Positions 27,422-35,881 of a stretch of 64,000 nucleotides of DNA are shown piece by piece; positions within the stretch are counted from its first letter, which is position 1, and each line of letters opens with the position of its first letter. Made by a program: the position numbers and the translations under genes. Location of the stretch: positions 1 to 64,000 of the forward strand of contig WLJX01000006.1 of assembly GCA_009701575.1 (NCBI GenBank). The letters run 5' to 3'. The notes below the pieces were generated by a model. The model was not told where the DNA came from. It saw only the letters and a program-made list of their open reading frames with translations, and made no database searches. This DNA comes from Actinomycetota bacterium (lineage in GTDB: Bacteria; Actinomycetota; Actinomycetes; Nanopelagicales; Nanopelagicaceae).

Positions 27422-27775
27422 ATGGCTCCACTGCTGCTCGTCTCTATTGGCGGAGTGGCAGGAACTTTAGTTCGATATGGAATTGGAATTCTGATTCCAC
27501 AAGATAGACCAGGAACCCTTGCCGCTAATTTAATCGGCGTTGCACTTGCATCCGCGCTACTTGTCTTAATGGAACGTCGCGGAATCACCCAATTACGTTT
27601 ACTCCTACTTCCTGGCTTCTGTGCCGGCATGACAACATTTTCTGCAGTAACAGTTCATTCGATTGAACCTGCAAAGGGTGGGCTTCTTTATTTAGCAACC
27701 AACGTAGTTTTAAGTTTGCTTATTGTTGCAATCATCCTTCCAATAGCCCGAAAAACTATTCCGGTGCGTAAATGA
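27422..27775 (+). CDS. crcB: Fluoride channel CrcB, first of a pair
   Basis: Four-helix Fluc-type fluoride exporter subunit (117 aa). Signatures are GVAGTLVRYGIG, TLAANLIGVALAS (channel Asn) and GFCAGMTTFSAVTVHS (Na+-site TTFS region). Paired crcB genes usually make heterodimers in which the two copies sit antiparallel. It begins 4 nt after the sdh operon and may be co-transcribed with it; no fluoride riboswitch could fit in that gap. Confidence 0.93.
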   Translation: MAPLLLVSIGGVAGTLVRYGIGILIPQDRPGTLAANLIGVALASALLVLMERRGITQLRLLLLPGFCAGMTTFSAVTVHSIEPAKGGLLYLATNVVLSLLIVAIILPIARKTIPVRK

Positions 27776-28110
27776 ATACCCTGCTCATAATAATTGGTGC
27801 CGCGATCGGCGCTCCATCCCGATATGCAATTGATCAGTACTTAAGAAGGTTTACAACAAAACCTTATGGAACGTTTGCTGTAAATATTCTTGGGTCTTTT
27901 CTAATTGGCCTAACCTTCAAATCAACTGAAAGCTGGAAGGATCTTCTTGCAATCGGCTTTGCTGGTGCCTTCACGACTTGGTCAACTTTTATGTTGGATC
28001 TTTATCTCGCCTTTGAACTACGTCGCTACAAGGACACTTTGATAAATGTAAGCGCTTCCCTTGTATTTGGCCTGCTTGCCGCTTGGGCCGGTGTGCAATT
28101 AGTTAATTAG
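27772..28110 (+). CDS. crcB: Fluoride channel CrcB, second of a pair
   Basis: Partner subunit of 112 residues, overlapping the first by ATGA. It carries GAPSRYAIDQYL, TFAVNILGSFLIG and GFAGAFTTWSTFMLD. The two copies differ clearly in sequence, as expected for an obligate heterodimer. The end overlaps the convergent aminopeptidase P gene by 8 bp. Confidence 0.93.
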   Translation: MNTLLIIIGAAIGAPSRYAIDQYLRRFTTKPYGTFAVNILGSFLIGLTFKSTESWKDLLAIGFAGAFTTWSTFMLDLYLAFELRRYKDTLINVSASLVFGLLAAWAGVQLVN

Positions 28111-29545
28111 TTTTATTTAGGTTTGAGATCCATACTTCAACTTCGTCAGGATGACTTGGTAATTTATTTGAAAGAACTCGACAACCAGTTTCAGTAACTA
28201 AAACATCATCTTCGATGCGCACACCAATCCCGCGATATTCGGCCGGAAAGAGTTCATCATCAGGATGAATATATAAACCTGGTTCAACGGTGAGAATCAT
28301 TCCAGCTTCTAGAACACCCTCGGAATACTGCTCTCTGCGCGCATCATTGCAATCATGGACATCAATACCAAGCATGTGACTTACCCCGTGCACTGTCCAA
28401 CGTCGGTGCAGACCAACATCTGGCTTTAGCGATTCTTCTGCAGAAATTGGGAGAACGCCCATCTCTTCTAATCCTTTCGCAAGAACTGCATGCGATGCAG
28501 CAGTTATATCTTTAAATTTTGCACCAGGTTTTACTGCGGCAAAGCCAGCTTTCTGAGCTTCATATACCAACATGTAAATCTTCCGTTGTGCTGGTGAAAA
28601 TTTTCCATTAATCGGCAGAGTTCGAGTTATATCTGCCGTGTAAAGTGAATCAACTTCAATTCCAGCATCGATAAGAATTAAGTCACCGCTCTTTACATCG
28701 CCATCATTTCTAATCCAATGCAAGATACAGGCATGTGATCCAGATGCCGCGATCGTGTCATAACCTAAATCATTTCCCTCTAAGCGAGCCCGGCCAAAGA
28801 ATGCAGCTTCAATTATTCGCTCACCACGTTTTGTCGAACTTGCGGCGCCAAATACTCGAACCATGTCCGCAAACCCTCGATTGGTCGCATCTACTGCTTT
28901 CTGCATTTCAGCAATTTCAAATGAATCTTTTATCAATCTAATTTCAGATAGGTAGGTCAATAATTCAGCCTGGCCCTCTTTATCTTTTGATAGTTGTTTA
29001 TCAACAACTTTGTTTTCACCACGAACATAAACTGTTGGCTTTTCATCACTCAAAAACTTTGAAAGATCTTCAATCTGGCGCACTGCAAAGCCATATTTGC
29101 GCTCCGTTTCATCCAGAGTCATCCGACGTCCAACCCAGAACTCACCATGCTTGGCATCGCGATAAAACTCGTCAGTGTCACGTGGTGATCTTGGATGTAT
29201 AAACAAAAGCGCTTCATGATCGCTGCCTTTAGGCTCAAGGATAAAAACTGAATCCGGAACCGCATCGCTTCCAGTTATGCCTGTGAAATAAGAGAATCCA
29301 GAGTGTGGTCTGAAGCGATAATCAGTGTCATTGCTTCGAACTTTCAAGCCACCAGCAGGAAGAACTATTCGCTTGCCAGGATATTTCTTTGAAAGCTTCT
29401 CTACACGCTCTTTGCAAAATTTCATTACTGGGTTTGCAACGATTCCTTCAAGTGGCGAAGGCGCCCACCCAGTCTTCATAAAATCGGCTAAGGGCTTGGG
29501 ATTAGCAGCATCGTATTTGCGGCTGCCATCCTTCTCTTCACTCAT
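28103..29545 (-). CDS. pepP: Xaa-Pro aminopeptidase (aminopeptidase P, M24B)
   Basis: Cytosolic dinuclear-metal enzyme that removes N-terminal residues before proline. The N-terminal domain contains PAGGLKVRSNDTDYRFRP and the C-terminal pita-bread domain holds the metal ligands: the two Asp in LILIDAGIEVDSLYTADITRT, His in HGVSHMLGIDVHD, Glu in TVEPGLY and Glu in GVRIEDDVLV. Length is 480 residues. A TACGAT hexamer 6 nt upstream of the ATG suggests a leaderless transcript. Confidence 0.94.
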   Translation of the reverse strand: MSEEKDGSRKYDAANPKPLADFMKTGWAPSPLEGIVANPVMKFCKERVEKLSKKYPGKRIVLPAGGLKVRSNDTDYRFRPHSGFSYFTGITGSDAVPDSVFILEPKGSDHEALLFIHPRSPRDTDEFYRDAKHGEFWVGRRMTLDETERKYGFAVRQIEDLSKFLSDEKPTVYVRGENKVVDKQLSKDKEGQAELLTYLSEIRLIKDSFEIAEMQKAVDATNRGFADMVRVFGAASSTKRGERIIEAAFFGRARLEGNDLGYDTIAASGSHACILHWIRNDGDVKSGDLILIDAGIEVDSLYTADITRTLPINGKFSPAQRKIYMLVYEAQKAGFAAVKPGAKFKDITAASHAVLAKGLEEMGVLPISAEESLKPDVGLHRRWTVHGVSHMLGIDVHDCNDARREQYSEGVLEAGMILTVEPGLYIHPDDELFPAEYRGIGVRIEDDVLVTETGCRVLSNKLPSHPDEVEVWISNLNKTN

Positions 29546-29551
29546 AGCAAT

Positions 29552-29557
29552 ATCGTA
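29552..29557 (-). promoter_or_regulatory. -10 element, leaderless promoter of pepP
   Basis: TACGAT on the minus strand, 6 nt before the ATG at 29545. Confidence 0.5.
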
Positions 29558-29598
29558 ACCGCTTGCGCAAAATAGTTCTATGAAGCGCAGATTTTAGA

Positions 29599-29604
29599 TA
29601 TATT
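29599..29604 (+). promoter_or_regulatory. -10 element, leaderless promoter of kinase gene
   Basis: TATATT, 6 nt before the GTG at 29611. Confidence 0.5.
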
Positions 29605-29610
29605 CAACGC

Positions 29611-30231
29611 GTGAGCATAAATCTTCTCTTTGAACAGATTCAATCTCTTCTGCAAAGCGCGAGCCCACGGTCAATTATTGGAATCGTAGGCAAGCCAGGC
29701 GCAGGCAAATCCACTGTAGTTTCAGAGATAGAAAAACGATTTGATCCAAGTGAAGTATGTGTAATCCCGATGGATGGATATCACTTAAGTAATGAAATAC
29801 TGATTGAACTTGGCCGGCGAGATCGCAAAGGCGCACCAGATACTTTTGCTACAGAAGCATTTATTTCACTGATATCAAAGGTAAAGAACGACCATAAGTC
29901 AGAACATAGATTTCCAATATTTCATCGCGAGATTGAAGCATCGAAAGAGGATGAAGGAATTGTCTCAAGTGGTGTGAAGGTAATAGTTATCGAGGGCAAT
30001 TACTTATTTTCAGAGGAACATAACTGGAACGGTGTCTTTCCCTTACTTGACCACACCTGGTTTATTGAAATTGATAATGAGGTAAGAATGCAGAGACTTA
30101 TTGCCCGTCACATTAAATACGGGAAGACTCCTGGCGAGGCAGAAGATTGGTCTCGCGGATCTGATGAAGCCAACGCTCGATTTATTGAATTGACCGCCCA
30201 TCGAGCGGCGAGCATTATCAAACTTACGTGA
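29611..30231 (+). CDS. P-loop small-molecule kinase (uridine kinase/FrcK-like)
   Basis: A 206-residue kinase of the nucleoside/pantothenate kinase superfamily. GIVGKPGAGKST (near residue 24) is the Walker A loop, VIPMDGYHLSN contains the catalytic Asp and substrate-binding region, and VIEGNYLF is the Walker B-like strand. RLIARHIKYGKTPGEAEDW forms the lid. The closest group I recall is the 'nucleoside/nucleotide kinase family protein' set that includes the fructose-transport-linked FrcK. The substrate is not assignable. tRNA-Ser(GCU) follows 40 nt downstream. Confidence 0.82.
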   Translation: MSINLLFEQIQSLLQSASPRSIIGIVGKPGAGKSTVVSEIEKRFDPSEVCVIPMDGYHLSNEILIELGRRDRKGAPDTFATEAFISLISKVKNDHKSEHRFPIFHREIEASKEDEGIVSSGVKVIVIEGNYLFSEEHNWNGVFPLLDHTWFIEIDNEVRMQRLIARHIKYGKTPGEAEDWSRGSDEANARFIELTAHRAASIIKLT

Positions 30232-30271
30232 CTCGGAACCCAATTCACACTGTAAACTTTCCACACCACTT

Positions 30272-30363
30272 GGAGACGTCGCATAGCCCGGTCGAGTGCG
30301 CCTCACTGCTAACGAGGTAAGGGGTAAAACCCTTCAAGAGTTCAAATCTCTTCGTCTCCGCCA
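30272..30363 (+). tRNA. tRNA-Ser(GCU)
   Basis: The acceptor stem GGAGACG (30272-30278) pairs with CGTCTCC (30353-30359). The anticodon loop CTGCTAA gives GCT at 30308-30310. A long variable arm is present and CCA (30361-30363) is encoded. It decodes AGC/AGU. Confidence 0.96.
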
Positions 30364-30384
30364 GAAAATTAGTTAGGAGTTTTA

Positions 30385-31665
30385 GTGCCGCATTACAAGA
30401 TCGCGATAGTCGGCGCTGGGCCCGCAGGATACTTTGCAGCGCAAGCTCTGCAGAATTCGGTAACTGAAGATTTAACTTTTTCTATCGACATGATCGAACG
30501 GCTGCCAACTCCTTGGGGACTTGTTAGATCGGGCGTTGCGCCTGATCATCCAAAGATAAAGACGGTTTCGAAGGTATTTGAGAAGATTGCAAACCAACCT
30601 GGGTTTCGGCTATTTGGGAATGTGGAACTTGGTAAAGATATTTCACTAGAAGATCTAACAAATAAGTACGACGCGGTTGTTATGGCTACTGGTTCTTCTA
30701 TTGGCAAGAAACTTGGGATCCCTGGAGAAGATTTACCGAACTCTATTTCAGCTTCAGAATTCGTGCCTTGGTATAATGGCCATCCTGATTTTAAAGATTT
30801 CAAAATTGATCTATTGGGGAAAGTTGCAGTCGTAATTGGTGCTGGAAATGTTGCGATGGATTGTGGTCGCATGCTTGCAATTGATCCAAAAGAATTAGAT
30901 GAAACAGATTCTGCAGATCATGCTTTAAATGCATTACATAAAAGTAACATCCGAAAAGTTTTTATTACTGGCCGACGCGGTGCAGAATTTGCAGCATTTA
31001 CCGCACCTGAACTACGGGACTTGCCAAAGCTTGAACATACCGACGTTTACATTAACGCCGATGCAATTGCACTTGCTTATAAGAACGCCGAAGCAAAAGG
31101 CGAGGTAGAAAAGCATTTAGCGAGCAATCTAGAAGCGATGAAGGCTGTTATTGAGGTTCCTAAGCAAGGACATGAACGTTCATTGGAATTTCTCTTCTCA
31201 CATACACCAAAAGAAATTTTGGGCCAAGACAAGGTCGAAGCGATTGTTTATTCAACTCCAGATGGCGATGTAACAATTCCTTGCGATTTAGTAATTACCG
31301 CTATTGGCTATGTTCCTGAGGTCATTCCCGGAATTCACTTCGAAAGTGGAAAGATTGCAAATATTGATGGCCGAGTGATTGGCTCAAATATTTACACCGT
31401 TGGCTGGGCAAAGCGCGGACCTTCAGGTGTTATCGGCACAAATAAAAGTGATGCAGCAGATGTAGTGCAATTATTAATTTCTGACTTAAAAGAACCCAAG
31501 CAAGCTGGCGATATTTCTGAACTCTTGAAGAGCAATCATGAAATAGTTGACCAGCCATATTGGGTTCGTATTAATGAAGCTGAAGTTGCGGCAGGAGAAG
31601 TCCGCGGAAAACCTCGGGTTAAAGCCGTTTCGGTCGCGGATCTATTACGTTTGGGGCAACCTTAA
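30385..31665 (+). CDS. Ferredoxin/adrenodoxin-type NADP+ reductase (FprA-like)
   Basis: FAD-dependent reductase that moves electrons between NADPH and ferredoxin. The FAD fold IAIVGAGPAGYFAAQAL (about residues 5-20) and the NADP fold VVIGAGNVAMDCGRML are both present, along with DHPKIKTV (37 residues after the GxP LPTPWGLVRSG block) and the C-terminal VGWAKRGPSGVIGTNK, all hallmarks of the adrenodoxin-reductase family including mycobacterial FprA. Length is 426 residues. The start is GTG at 30385 with TAGGAG 6 nt upstream. Confidence 0.93.
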   Translation: MPHYKIAIVGAGPAGYFAAQALQNSVTEDLTFSIDMIERLPTPWGLVRSGVAPDHPKIKTVSKVFEKIANQPGFRLFGNVELGKDISLEDLTNKYDAVVMATGSSIGKKLGIPGEDLPNSISASEFVPWYNGHPDFKDFKIDLLGKVAVVIGAGNVAMDCGRMLAIDPKELDETDSADHALNALHKSNIRKVFITGRRGAEFAAFTAPELRDLPKLEHTDVYINADAIALAYKNAEAKGEVEKHLASNLEAMKAVIEVPKQGHERSLEFLFSHTPKEILGQDKVEAIVYSTPDGDVTIPCDLVITAIGYVPEVIPGIHFESGKIANIDGRVIGSNIYTVGWAKRGPSGVIGTNKSDAADVVQLLISDLKEPKQAGDISELLKSNHEIVDQPYWVRINEAEVAAGEVRGKPRVKAVSVADLLRLGQP

Positions 31666-31693
31666 TCAACGGGTAGTATTCACCAGCACGCCT

Positions 31694-31769
31694 GCGCTTG
31701 TAGCTCAACGGATAGAGCATCTGACTACGGATCAGAAGGTTAGGGGTTCGAATCCCTTCAAGCGCACCA
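31694..31769 (+). tRNA. tRNA-Arg(ACG)
   Basis: The acceptor stem GCGCTTG (31694-31700) pairs with CAAGCGC (31759-31765). The anticodon stem is TCTGA/TCAGA with loop CTACGGA, giving ACG at 31727-31729. GGTTCGAATCC is the T arm, and CCA (31767-31769) is encoded. A34 would be deaminated to inosine by the TadA at 20296. Confidence 0.97.
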
Positions 31770-31805
31770 GATTAAACTCATAATTCCATCAACATAAGGA
31801 GCGTT

Positions 31806-32093
31806 GTGAGCAAAGTTTATTTATTCGTTGAGATTGATGTTAAGCCAGGCATGCGAAGCGCCTTCGCGGAACATATTAGAAAACATGGCGCCCATATCCG
31901 CACTGAAGAGGGCTGCGAAACTTTAGAAATACTGCTTGATACAAAGAACGAAAATCAGGTTTGCGTCTGGGAAGTTTGGACTAATCGCGAGCTATGGGAT
32001 GCTCACATGGTCAATGATGCAAGTAAGGCTTGGCAGAAAATCGCTGCCGAATTTGTTAGTGGTGAGAAAATAACAGTTATGGACTTGATTTAA
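31806..32093 (+). CDS. ABM/YgiN-like monooxygenase-domain protein
   Basis: A 95-residue ferredoxin-like fold protein of the antibiotic-biosynthesis-monooxygenase superfamily. It starts with VYLFVEIDVKPGMRSAFAEHI, has EEGCETLEI in the second strand and VWEVWTNRELWDAHM, the usual W-hinge pattern. Members oxidise quinols or heme, or act as small stress proteins; no cofactor residue identifies the role here. The start is GTG 31806 after a strong AAGGAGCG. The hydrolase gene follows by 3 nt, so both are likely one operon. Confidence 0.8.
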   Translation: MSKVYLFVEIDVKPGMRSAFAEHIRKHGAHIRTEEGCETLEILLDTKNENQVCVWEVWTNRELWDAHMVNDASKAWQKIAAEFVSGEKITVMDLI

Positions 32094-32096
32094 CTG

Positions 32097-32816
32097 ATGG
32101 AAGTTGAAGATCGATCAGTTTTTGATTTAGAAGCAGTTCATCCAACAAATAGCGTCTCATATGGAAATGCTAGCGACCAAGTAATTGATTTTTACCTGCC
32201 AGAAAAAACAACGAAACCATTAATTGCATTGATGCATGGTGGTTTTTGGCGCTCAGAATTTGATCGTAAACATTTATCTCCGCTTGCAAAAGCACTAGCG
32301 GATTCTGGCTGGCCGGTTGCGTTAATTGAGTACCGAAGAATTATCGGTAACCCAGATGCAACTCTTCAGGATGTTCATAGCGCAATTGAAAAATTAAGTG
32401 AAGATTTCGGTGCCACTATTTTGTTAGGGCATTCGGCTGGCGGACACCTCGCACTATTGGCTGCGGGTAAATTCGACGTGCTAGGTGTAATTGCTCTTGC
32501 TCCGGTGACTGATTTGATTAGATCTGAAGAGATGGATTTAGATGAAGGTTCGGTCTCAGATTTTTTGGGTGCCCCAGCAAAGCTACGCCCAGACTTGAAT
32601 CCAATTGAATTACCACCGTTAAAAGTGAAGGTTCATGTAATTCACGGGAGCAGTGATATTCGGGTACCTGTTCAATTTTCTAGAGATTACGTCTCGAAAA
32701 TGGATAATAATTCAACGGATTTGCTCGAACTAGAAAATATTGGGCACTTTGAACTGATTGACCCCAGGAGCGATATTTTTAGCAAAATTTCCCGAGAACT
32801 AACGGCTTTGAGTTAA
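32097..32816 (+). CDS. Alpha/beta hydrolase, kynurenine-formamidase-like
   Basis: A 239-residue cytosolic serine hydrolase. HGGFWR (about residues 42-47) is the oxyanion-hole motif, GHSAGGHLA holds the nucleophile Ser, SSDIRVP the acid and GHFELID the His. The HGGFW form and overall length resemble bacterial kynurenine formamidases and the BD-FAE carboxylesterase group. If it hydrolyses N-formylkynurenine it would feed the kynureninase encoded 18 kb away, but no tryptophan dioxygenase is visible, so the assignment stays open. It is co-transcribed with the ABM protein. Confidence 0.75.
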   Translation: MEVEDRSVFDLEAVHPTNSVSYGNASDQVIDFYLPEKTTKPLIALMHGGFWRSEFDRKHLSPLAKALADSGWPVALIEYRRIIGNPDATLQDVHSAIEKLSEDFGATILLGHSAGGHLALLAAGKFDVLGVIALAPVTDLIRSEEMDLDEGSVSDFLGAPAKLRPDLNPIELPPLKVKVHVIHGSSDIRVPVQFSRDYVSKMDNNSTDLLELENIGHFELIDPRSDIFSKISRELTALS

Positions 32817-32826
32817 ATTCAAGAGG

Positions 32827-32832
32827 TAAAGT
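32827..32832 (+). promoter_or_regulatory. -10 element, leaderless promoter of sulfotransferase-like gene
   Basis: TAAAGT, 7 nt before the ATG at 32840. Confidence 0.45.
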
Positions 32833-32839
32833 TTCAGCC

Positions 32840-33943
32840 ATGGCTAAAAAAATAATTGTGCATGCTGGTTTCCATAAAACTGGCACGACTGCGATTCAAT
32901 CTAGTTTTTTCGCTGCCACAAAAGCTTTGGAGAGTGGAGGAATTACTTATCCGCACGTTGGCGGAAAGGCACACCATAAAGCCGTCTATTCCCTTATGGG
33001 AAAGACTTGGGGTTGGGAAGATCGCGGTGGAATTACTGCAACAGATAAGAAATGGCGCCAATTCTTAAAGCAGGTAAAGCGAGCCAAATCAACCGCCCTA
33101 ATTAGTTCAGAATTCTTATGTGAACTAACTGAAGAGCAGATAATAAAATTTAAGAAAGATCTTGGAAATTCTGATGTAACAATCTATTTCACACTTCGCC
33201 CACTTCTAAAGATTATTCCCTCGGCATACCAACAGCACCTTAAAATTGGAATTAAAAGCAGCTATGAGAAGTGGTTACATTCAATCCTGGATGAACCTGG
33301 AGTTTCGACCATCACTCCATCATTCTGGGTTCGCCACATGCATGGCGAAGTCTTAGCAAAGTGGATAAAGCACTTTGGTAAAGAGAATGTAGTCTTGCTT
33401 GTGGTGGATGAGAAAAAACCAGAGTTTATGTATGAACAATTCAACCTACTCCTAGGGCTGAAACCAGGCTTCTTAACTCCACAAACCGATCAAGATAGCA
33501 ATCGTTCTCTTTCTCTAGATGAAATTACTTTACTTAATACAATAAATAAGAAATTTTCAAAGAAACGCAGTTGGCATGATTATGAGACCTTCATCCGTAA
33601 TGGTTCTATAAAATACTTAACGAATAAGGTCACGCCACCAATCGATGCGGCGAGATTATTGACGCCACAGTGGGCGGTAGATATTGCTAAGAGAGTCTCA
33701 AGTGCGAACGTTGCAGAGATTAAAGGGCTAGGAATCAAAATCATTGGAGACATTGATGCGTTTGAAAACGCGGAGATCCCTATTGGTGAAAATCCAGAAG
33801 TAACAATGATTCCAGTTGAGCTAGCCGCAAAAGCTCTAGTGGCAATGGATCTTCGGGTTGTTGAAAAACTTCCGACTAAATATGTGGCAAGAATTCTTTG
33901 GAAGATGACTAAACGAGATTTAAAGAGATTTCTGCGCAAATAA
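32840..33943 (+). CDS. Sulfotransferase-like protein
   Basis: The 367-residue protein starts IIVHAGFHKTGTTAIQ (residues 5-20), a close match to the 5'-phosphosulfate loop of PAPS-dependent sulfotransferases. TLRPLLKIIPSAYQQHLK near residue 117 resembles the 3'-phosphate-binding motif (Arg followed by Ser). No signal peptide is seen. It would sulfate a glycan or lipid head group, and its position at the edge of the envelope cluster suggests that product. The C-terminal third is unassigned. PAPS synthesis genes are not in the window, so the donor is unproven. Confidence 0.72.
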   Translation: MAKKIIVHAGFHKTGTTAIQSSFFAATKALESGGITYPHVGGKAHHKAVYSLMGKTWGWEDRGGITATDKKWRQFLKQVKRAKSTALISSEFLCELTEEQIIKFKKDLGNSDVTIYFTLRPLLKIIPSAYQQHLKIGIKSSYEKWLHSILDEPGVSTITPSFWVRHMHGEVLAKWIKHFGKENVVLLVVDEKKPEFMYEQFNLLLGLKPGFLTPQTDQDSNRSLSLDEITLLNTINKKFSKKRSWHDYETFIRNGSIKYLTNKVTPPIDAARLLTPQWAVDIAKRVSSANVAEIKGLGIKIIGDIDAFENAEIPIGENPEVTMIPVELAAKALVAMDLRVVEKLPTKYVARILWKMTKRDLKRFLRK

Positions 33944-34027
33944 CTCTCAATTTTCTCGGCACCAAAAGTTCACCTTCAGTCTTTCTCTAATTTCCTATCC
34001 GCTTGGCCTTGGTTAAGAAGAACTCTC

Positions 34028-34033
34028 TAACTT
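34028..34033 (+). promoter_or_regulatory. -10 element, leaderless promoter
   Basis: TAACTT, 6 nt before the ATG at 34040. The 96-bp gap after the sulfotransferase-like gene shows no terminator hairpin. Confidence 0.45.
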
Positions 34034-34039
34034 GCTCCT

Positions 34040-35881
34040 ATGAGCACACTGGATTTTCAAGGCAAGGAAGTTATTGCCGCCCTTGAAAGTCAGTTTCAAC
34101 CCAAGATAAAGGCTCAAGAGAAGCCAGAAATACGCATCACCAACGCAATTGTCTGCTCCTTTTTCACCAGCGATGACTATTACAAAGCACATGGGGCTCG
34201 CCTCAAATCCAATTTGGAGGAGTTGGGAATCCAATACGACCTCCGAGAAATAACGAAAAAAGAGGGCGAAGATTGGGCAGCTATATGCCGCAGGAAAGTC
34301 GGATTTATTGCTGAAGTTTGCGCAAAGAATCCAGATAAAAAAGTATTCTGGATTGATGTTGATTGCGAGCTATTTTCCATACCTGACTTCATTCTAAATT
34401 CCACGGCCGACTTGATCGGATTTCAGCGAGGATTTAGCACTCCAACAAAGATTGGATATCAAAACCGAGGTCGATTTTGGGAACCTTGCTTCTGGGGAAT
34501 AAATAACACAGATCAAGCGCGCAAGATGATTACTGCGGCAGCAGAGTTTGAGGAGATTGCAACAGTTCGCGCAACCGATGACTATTTCTTTGAAGAAGCA
34601 TGGCGAGCAACTTCTGGAAATATGACATTTCAGATAATTCCATCAAATTGCGCAGTTGATAAAGGCGCCGGCTCACTCGAAGGCCATGAAACTTTCTTTA
34701 GATTTGGATCGAGCGGCCAAGTTGAAAACTTTAAGGGTGTCGTTGAACAACATAAAGGCAACACCGCTAAACGTCTGCTGAACCCAAAGCGGGAATTACT
34801 GCGATTTGCGAAACGCGTCGAAGAGAAGTTACCGCTAGGAATATCAACGAAATTACGGTTAATGGTCGATGCATCTGGAATAACTGGATACTTAACTGGC
34901 AAGAGCCACAATAATATTAATAACCAAACTATTACGAAATTGGTTACAGCAGGGAAATCCGGTGATCTTGCTGGGTTTAACTCCTCACTAACTCATTTCA
35001 AACGTAAAGTGCTGCCAAACCGATATGAACGTGCTGCGATAAAAGTTGCATCAAGTTATCTCTCATATTCTGCAAAACCAGGTAAGAATGAAGTATTTCT
35101 ATCTTGGTGGGAAAATCCATATCCTGGAAACTTTGGCGATTGGTTAACCCCATTTATTTTTAATCATTACACTGAAAATAAGATAATTTTCCAGAGCCTC
35201 ACAAATCGAACCAATAAAAACCATATTGTTAGCCTTGGTTCAGTTGGAAGATTTATAAAACCAAACTCAATAGTTGTTGGAACCGGTGTCAGTTCATTCA
35301 AGCATGCACTTAATCCAAAAGCGGAATACATTTCAGTTCGAGGTCCTCATACCGCCAAACTACTTAAGGAATCTGGCGGCCCAGAAGTTACTAGTTTTGG
35401 TGATCCAGGCGTTGTTTTATCGCGGATTTTGCCCTTTACCCGCGGGGAAACAAATGGTCGTATCGCACTTGTTCGTCATTACACACATGTTCAGGCTCCA
35501 GTCAGATTGCCAGATAATTTTGATGAATTATCAGTTCAAATTTCTCATCCAAATGATGTGATTGCATTTATCGAAAAATTGAATGAATATGACAGCGTTG
35601 TAACCAGCGCTATGCACGTAATGATTACCTGCCAAAGCTATGGAATTCCTTGCGCACTTATCGTGTTCAAAGGCTTTGAAGAGTACGTTCACGGAACTGG
35701 TATTAAATATTCAGATTACGCACTTGGCGCTGGAGTCCCAGTTATGGATCCAACCCCGATAAACCCCAAATTAGATATGGCTGAGATTAAGCCAATAACT
35801 TTCACGCACAAGGTATCAGAGGCGAAAATTAACGAAGTTGAAGCGGCGATTCGCGAAAGTTTGAAGAGATTTAAAAAGTAA
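34040..35881 (+). CDS. Glycosyltransferase-polysaccharide pyruvyltransferase fusion
   Basis: A 613-residue two-domain protein. The first half (about residues 30-260) looks like a GT-A glycosyltransferase: FFTSDDYYKAHGARLK, VFWIDVDCELF with a DxD motif at Asp107/Asp109, and a downstream ATDDYFFEEAW acidic block. After a linker rich in basic residues, the second half (about 350-600) matches polysaccharide pyruvyl transferases (CsaB/WcaK family): ENPYPGNFGDWLTPFIF, VVGTGVSS, SVRGPHTAKLL, TSFGDPGVV, VTSAMHVMITCQSYGIPC. It would add a sugar and a pyruvate ketal to a cell-surface glycan. I know these domains as separate proteins, so the fusion is unusual to me. The gene ends one base before the convergent nucleotidyltransferase. 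Confidence 0.82.
   Translation: MSTLDFQGKEVIAALESQFQPKIKAQEKPEIRITNAIVCSFFTSDDYYKAHGARLKSNLEELGIQYDLREITKKEGEDWAAICRRKVGFIAEVCAKNPDKKVFWIDVDCELFSIPDFILNSTADLIGFQRGFSTPTKIGYQNRGRFWEPCFWGINNTDQARKMITAAAEFEEIATVRATDDYFFEEAWRATSGNMTFQIIPSNCAVDKGAGSLEGHETFFRFGSSGQVENFKGVVEQHKGNTAKRLLNPKRELLRFAKRVEEKLPLGISTKLRLMVDASGITGYLTGKSHNNINNQTITKLVTAGKSGDLAGFNSSLTHFKRKVLPNRYERAAIKVASSYLSYSAKPGKNEVFLSWWENPYPGNFGDWLTPFIFNHYTENKIIFQSLTNRTNKNHIVSLGSVGRFIKPNSIVVGTGVSSFKHALNPKAEYISVRGPHTAKLLKESGGPEVTSFGDPGVVLSRILPFTRGETNGRIALVRHYTHVQAPVRLPDNFDELSVQISHPNDVIAFIEKLNEYDSVVTSAMHVMITCQSYGIPCALIVFKGFEEYVHGTGIKYSDYALGAGVPVMDPTPINPKLDMAEIKPITFTHKVSEAKINEVEAAIRESLKRFKK

Noticed and set aside
32097-32816. Firm naming of the hydrolase as kynurenine formamidase (kynB)
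   Set aside because: The HGGFW motif also fits general carboxylesterases, the gene is 18 kb from kynU, and no tryptophan dioxygenase is present.
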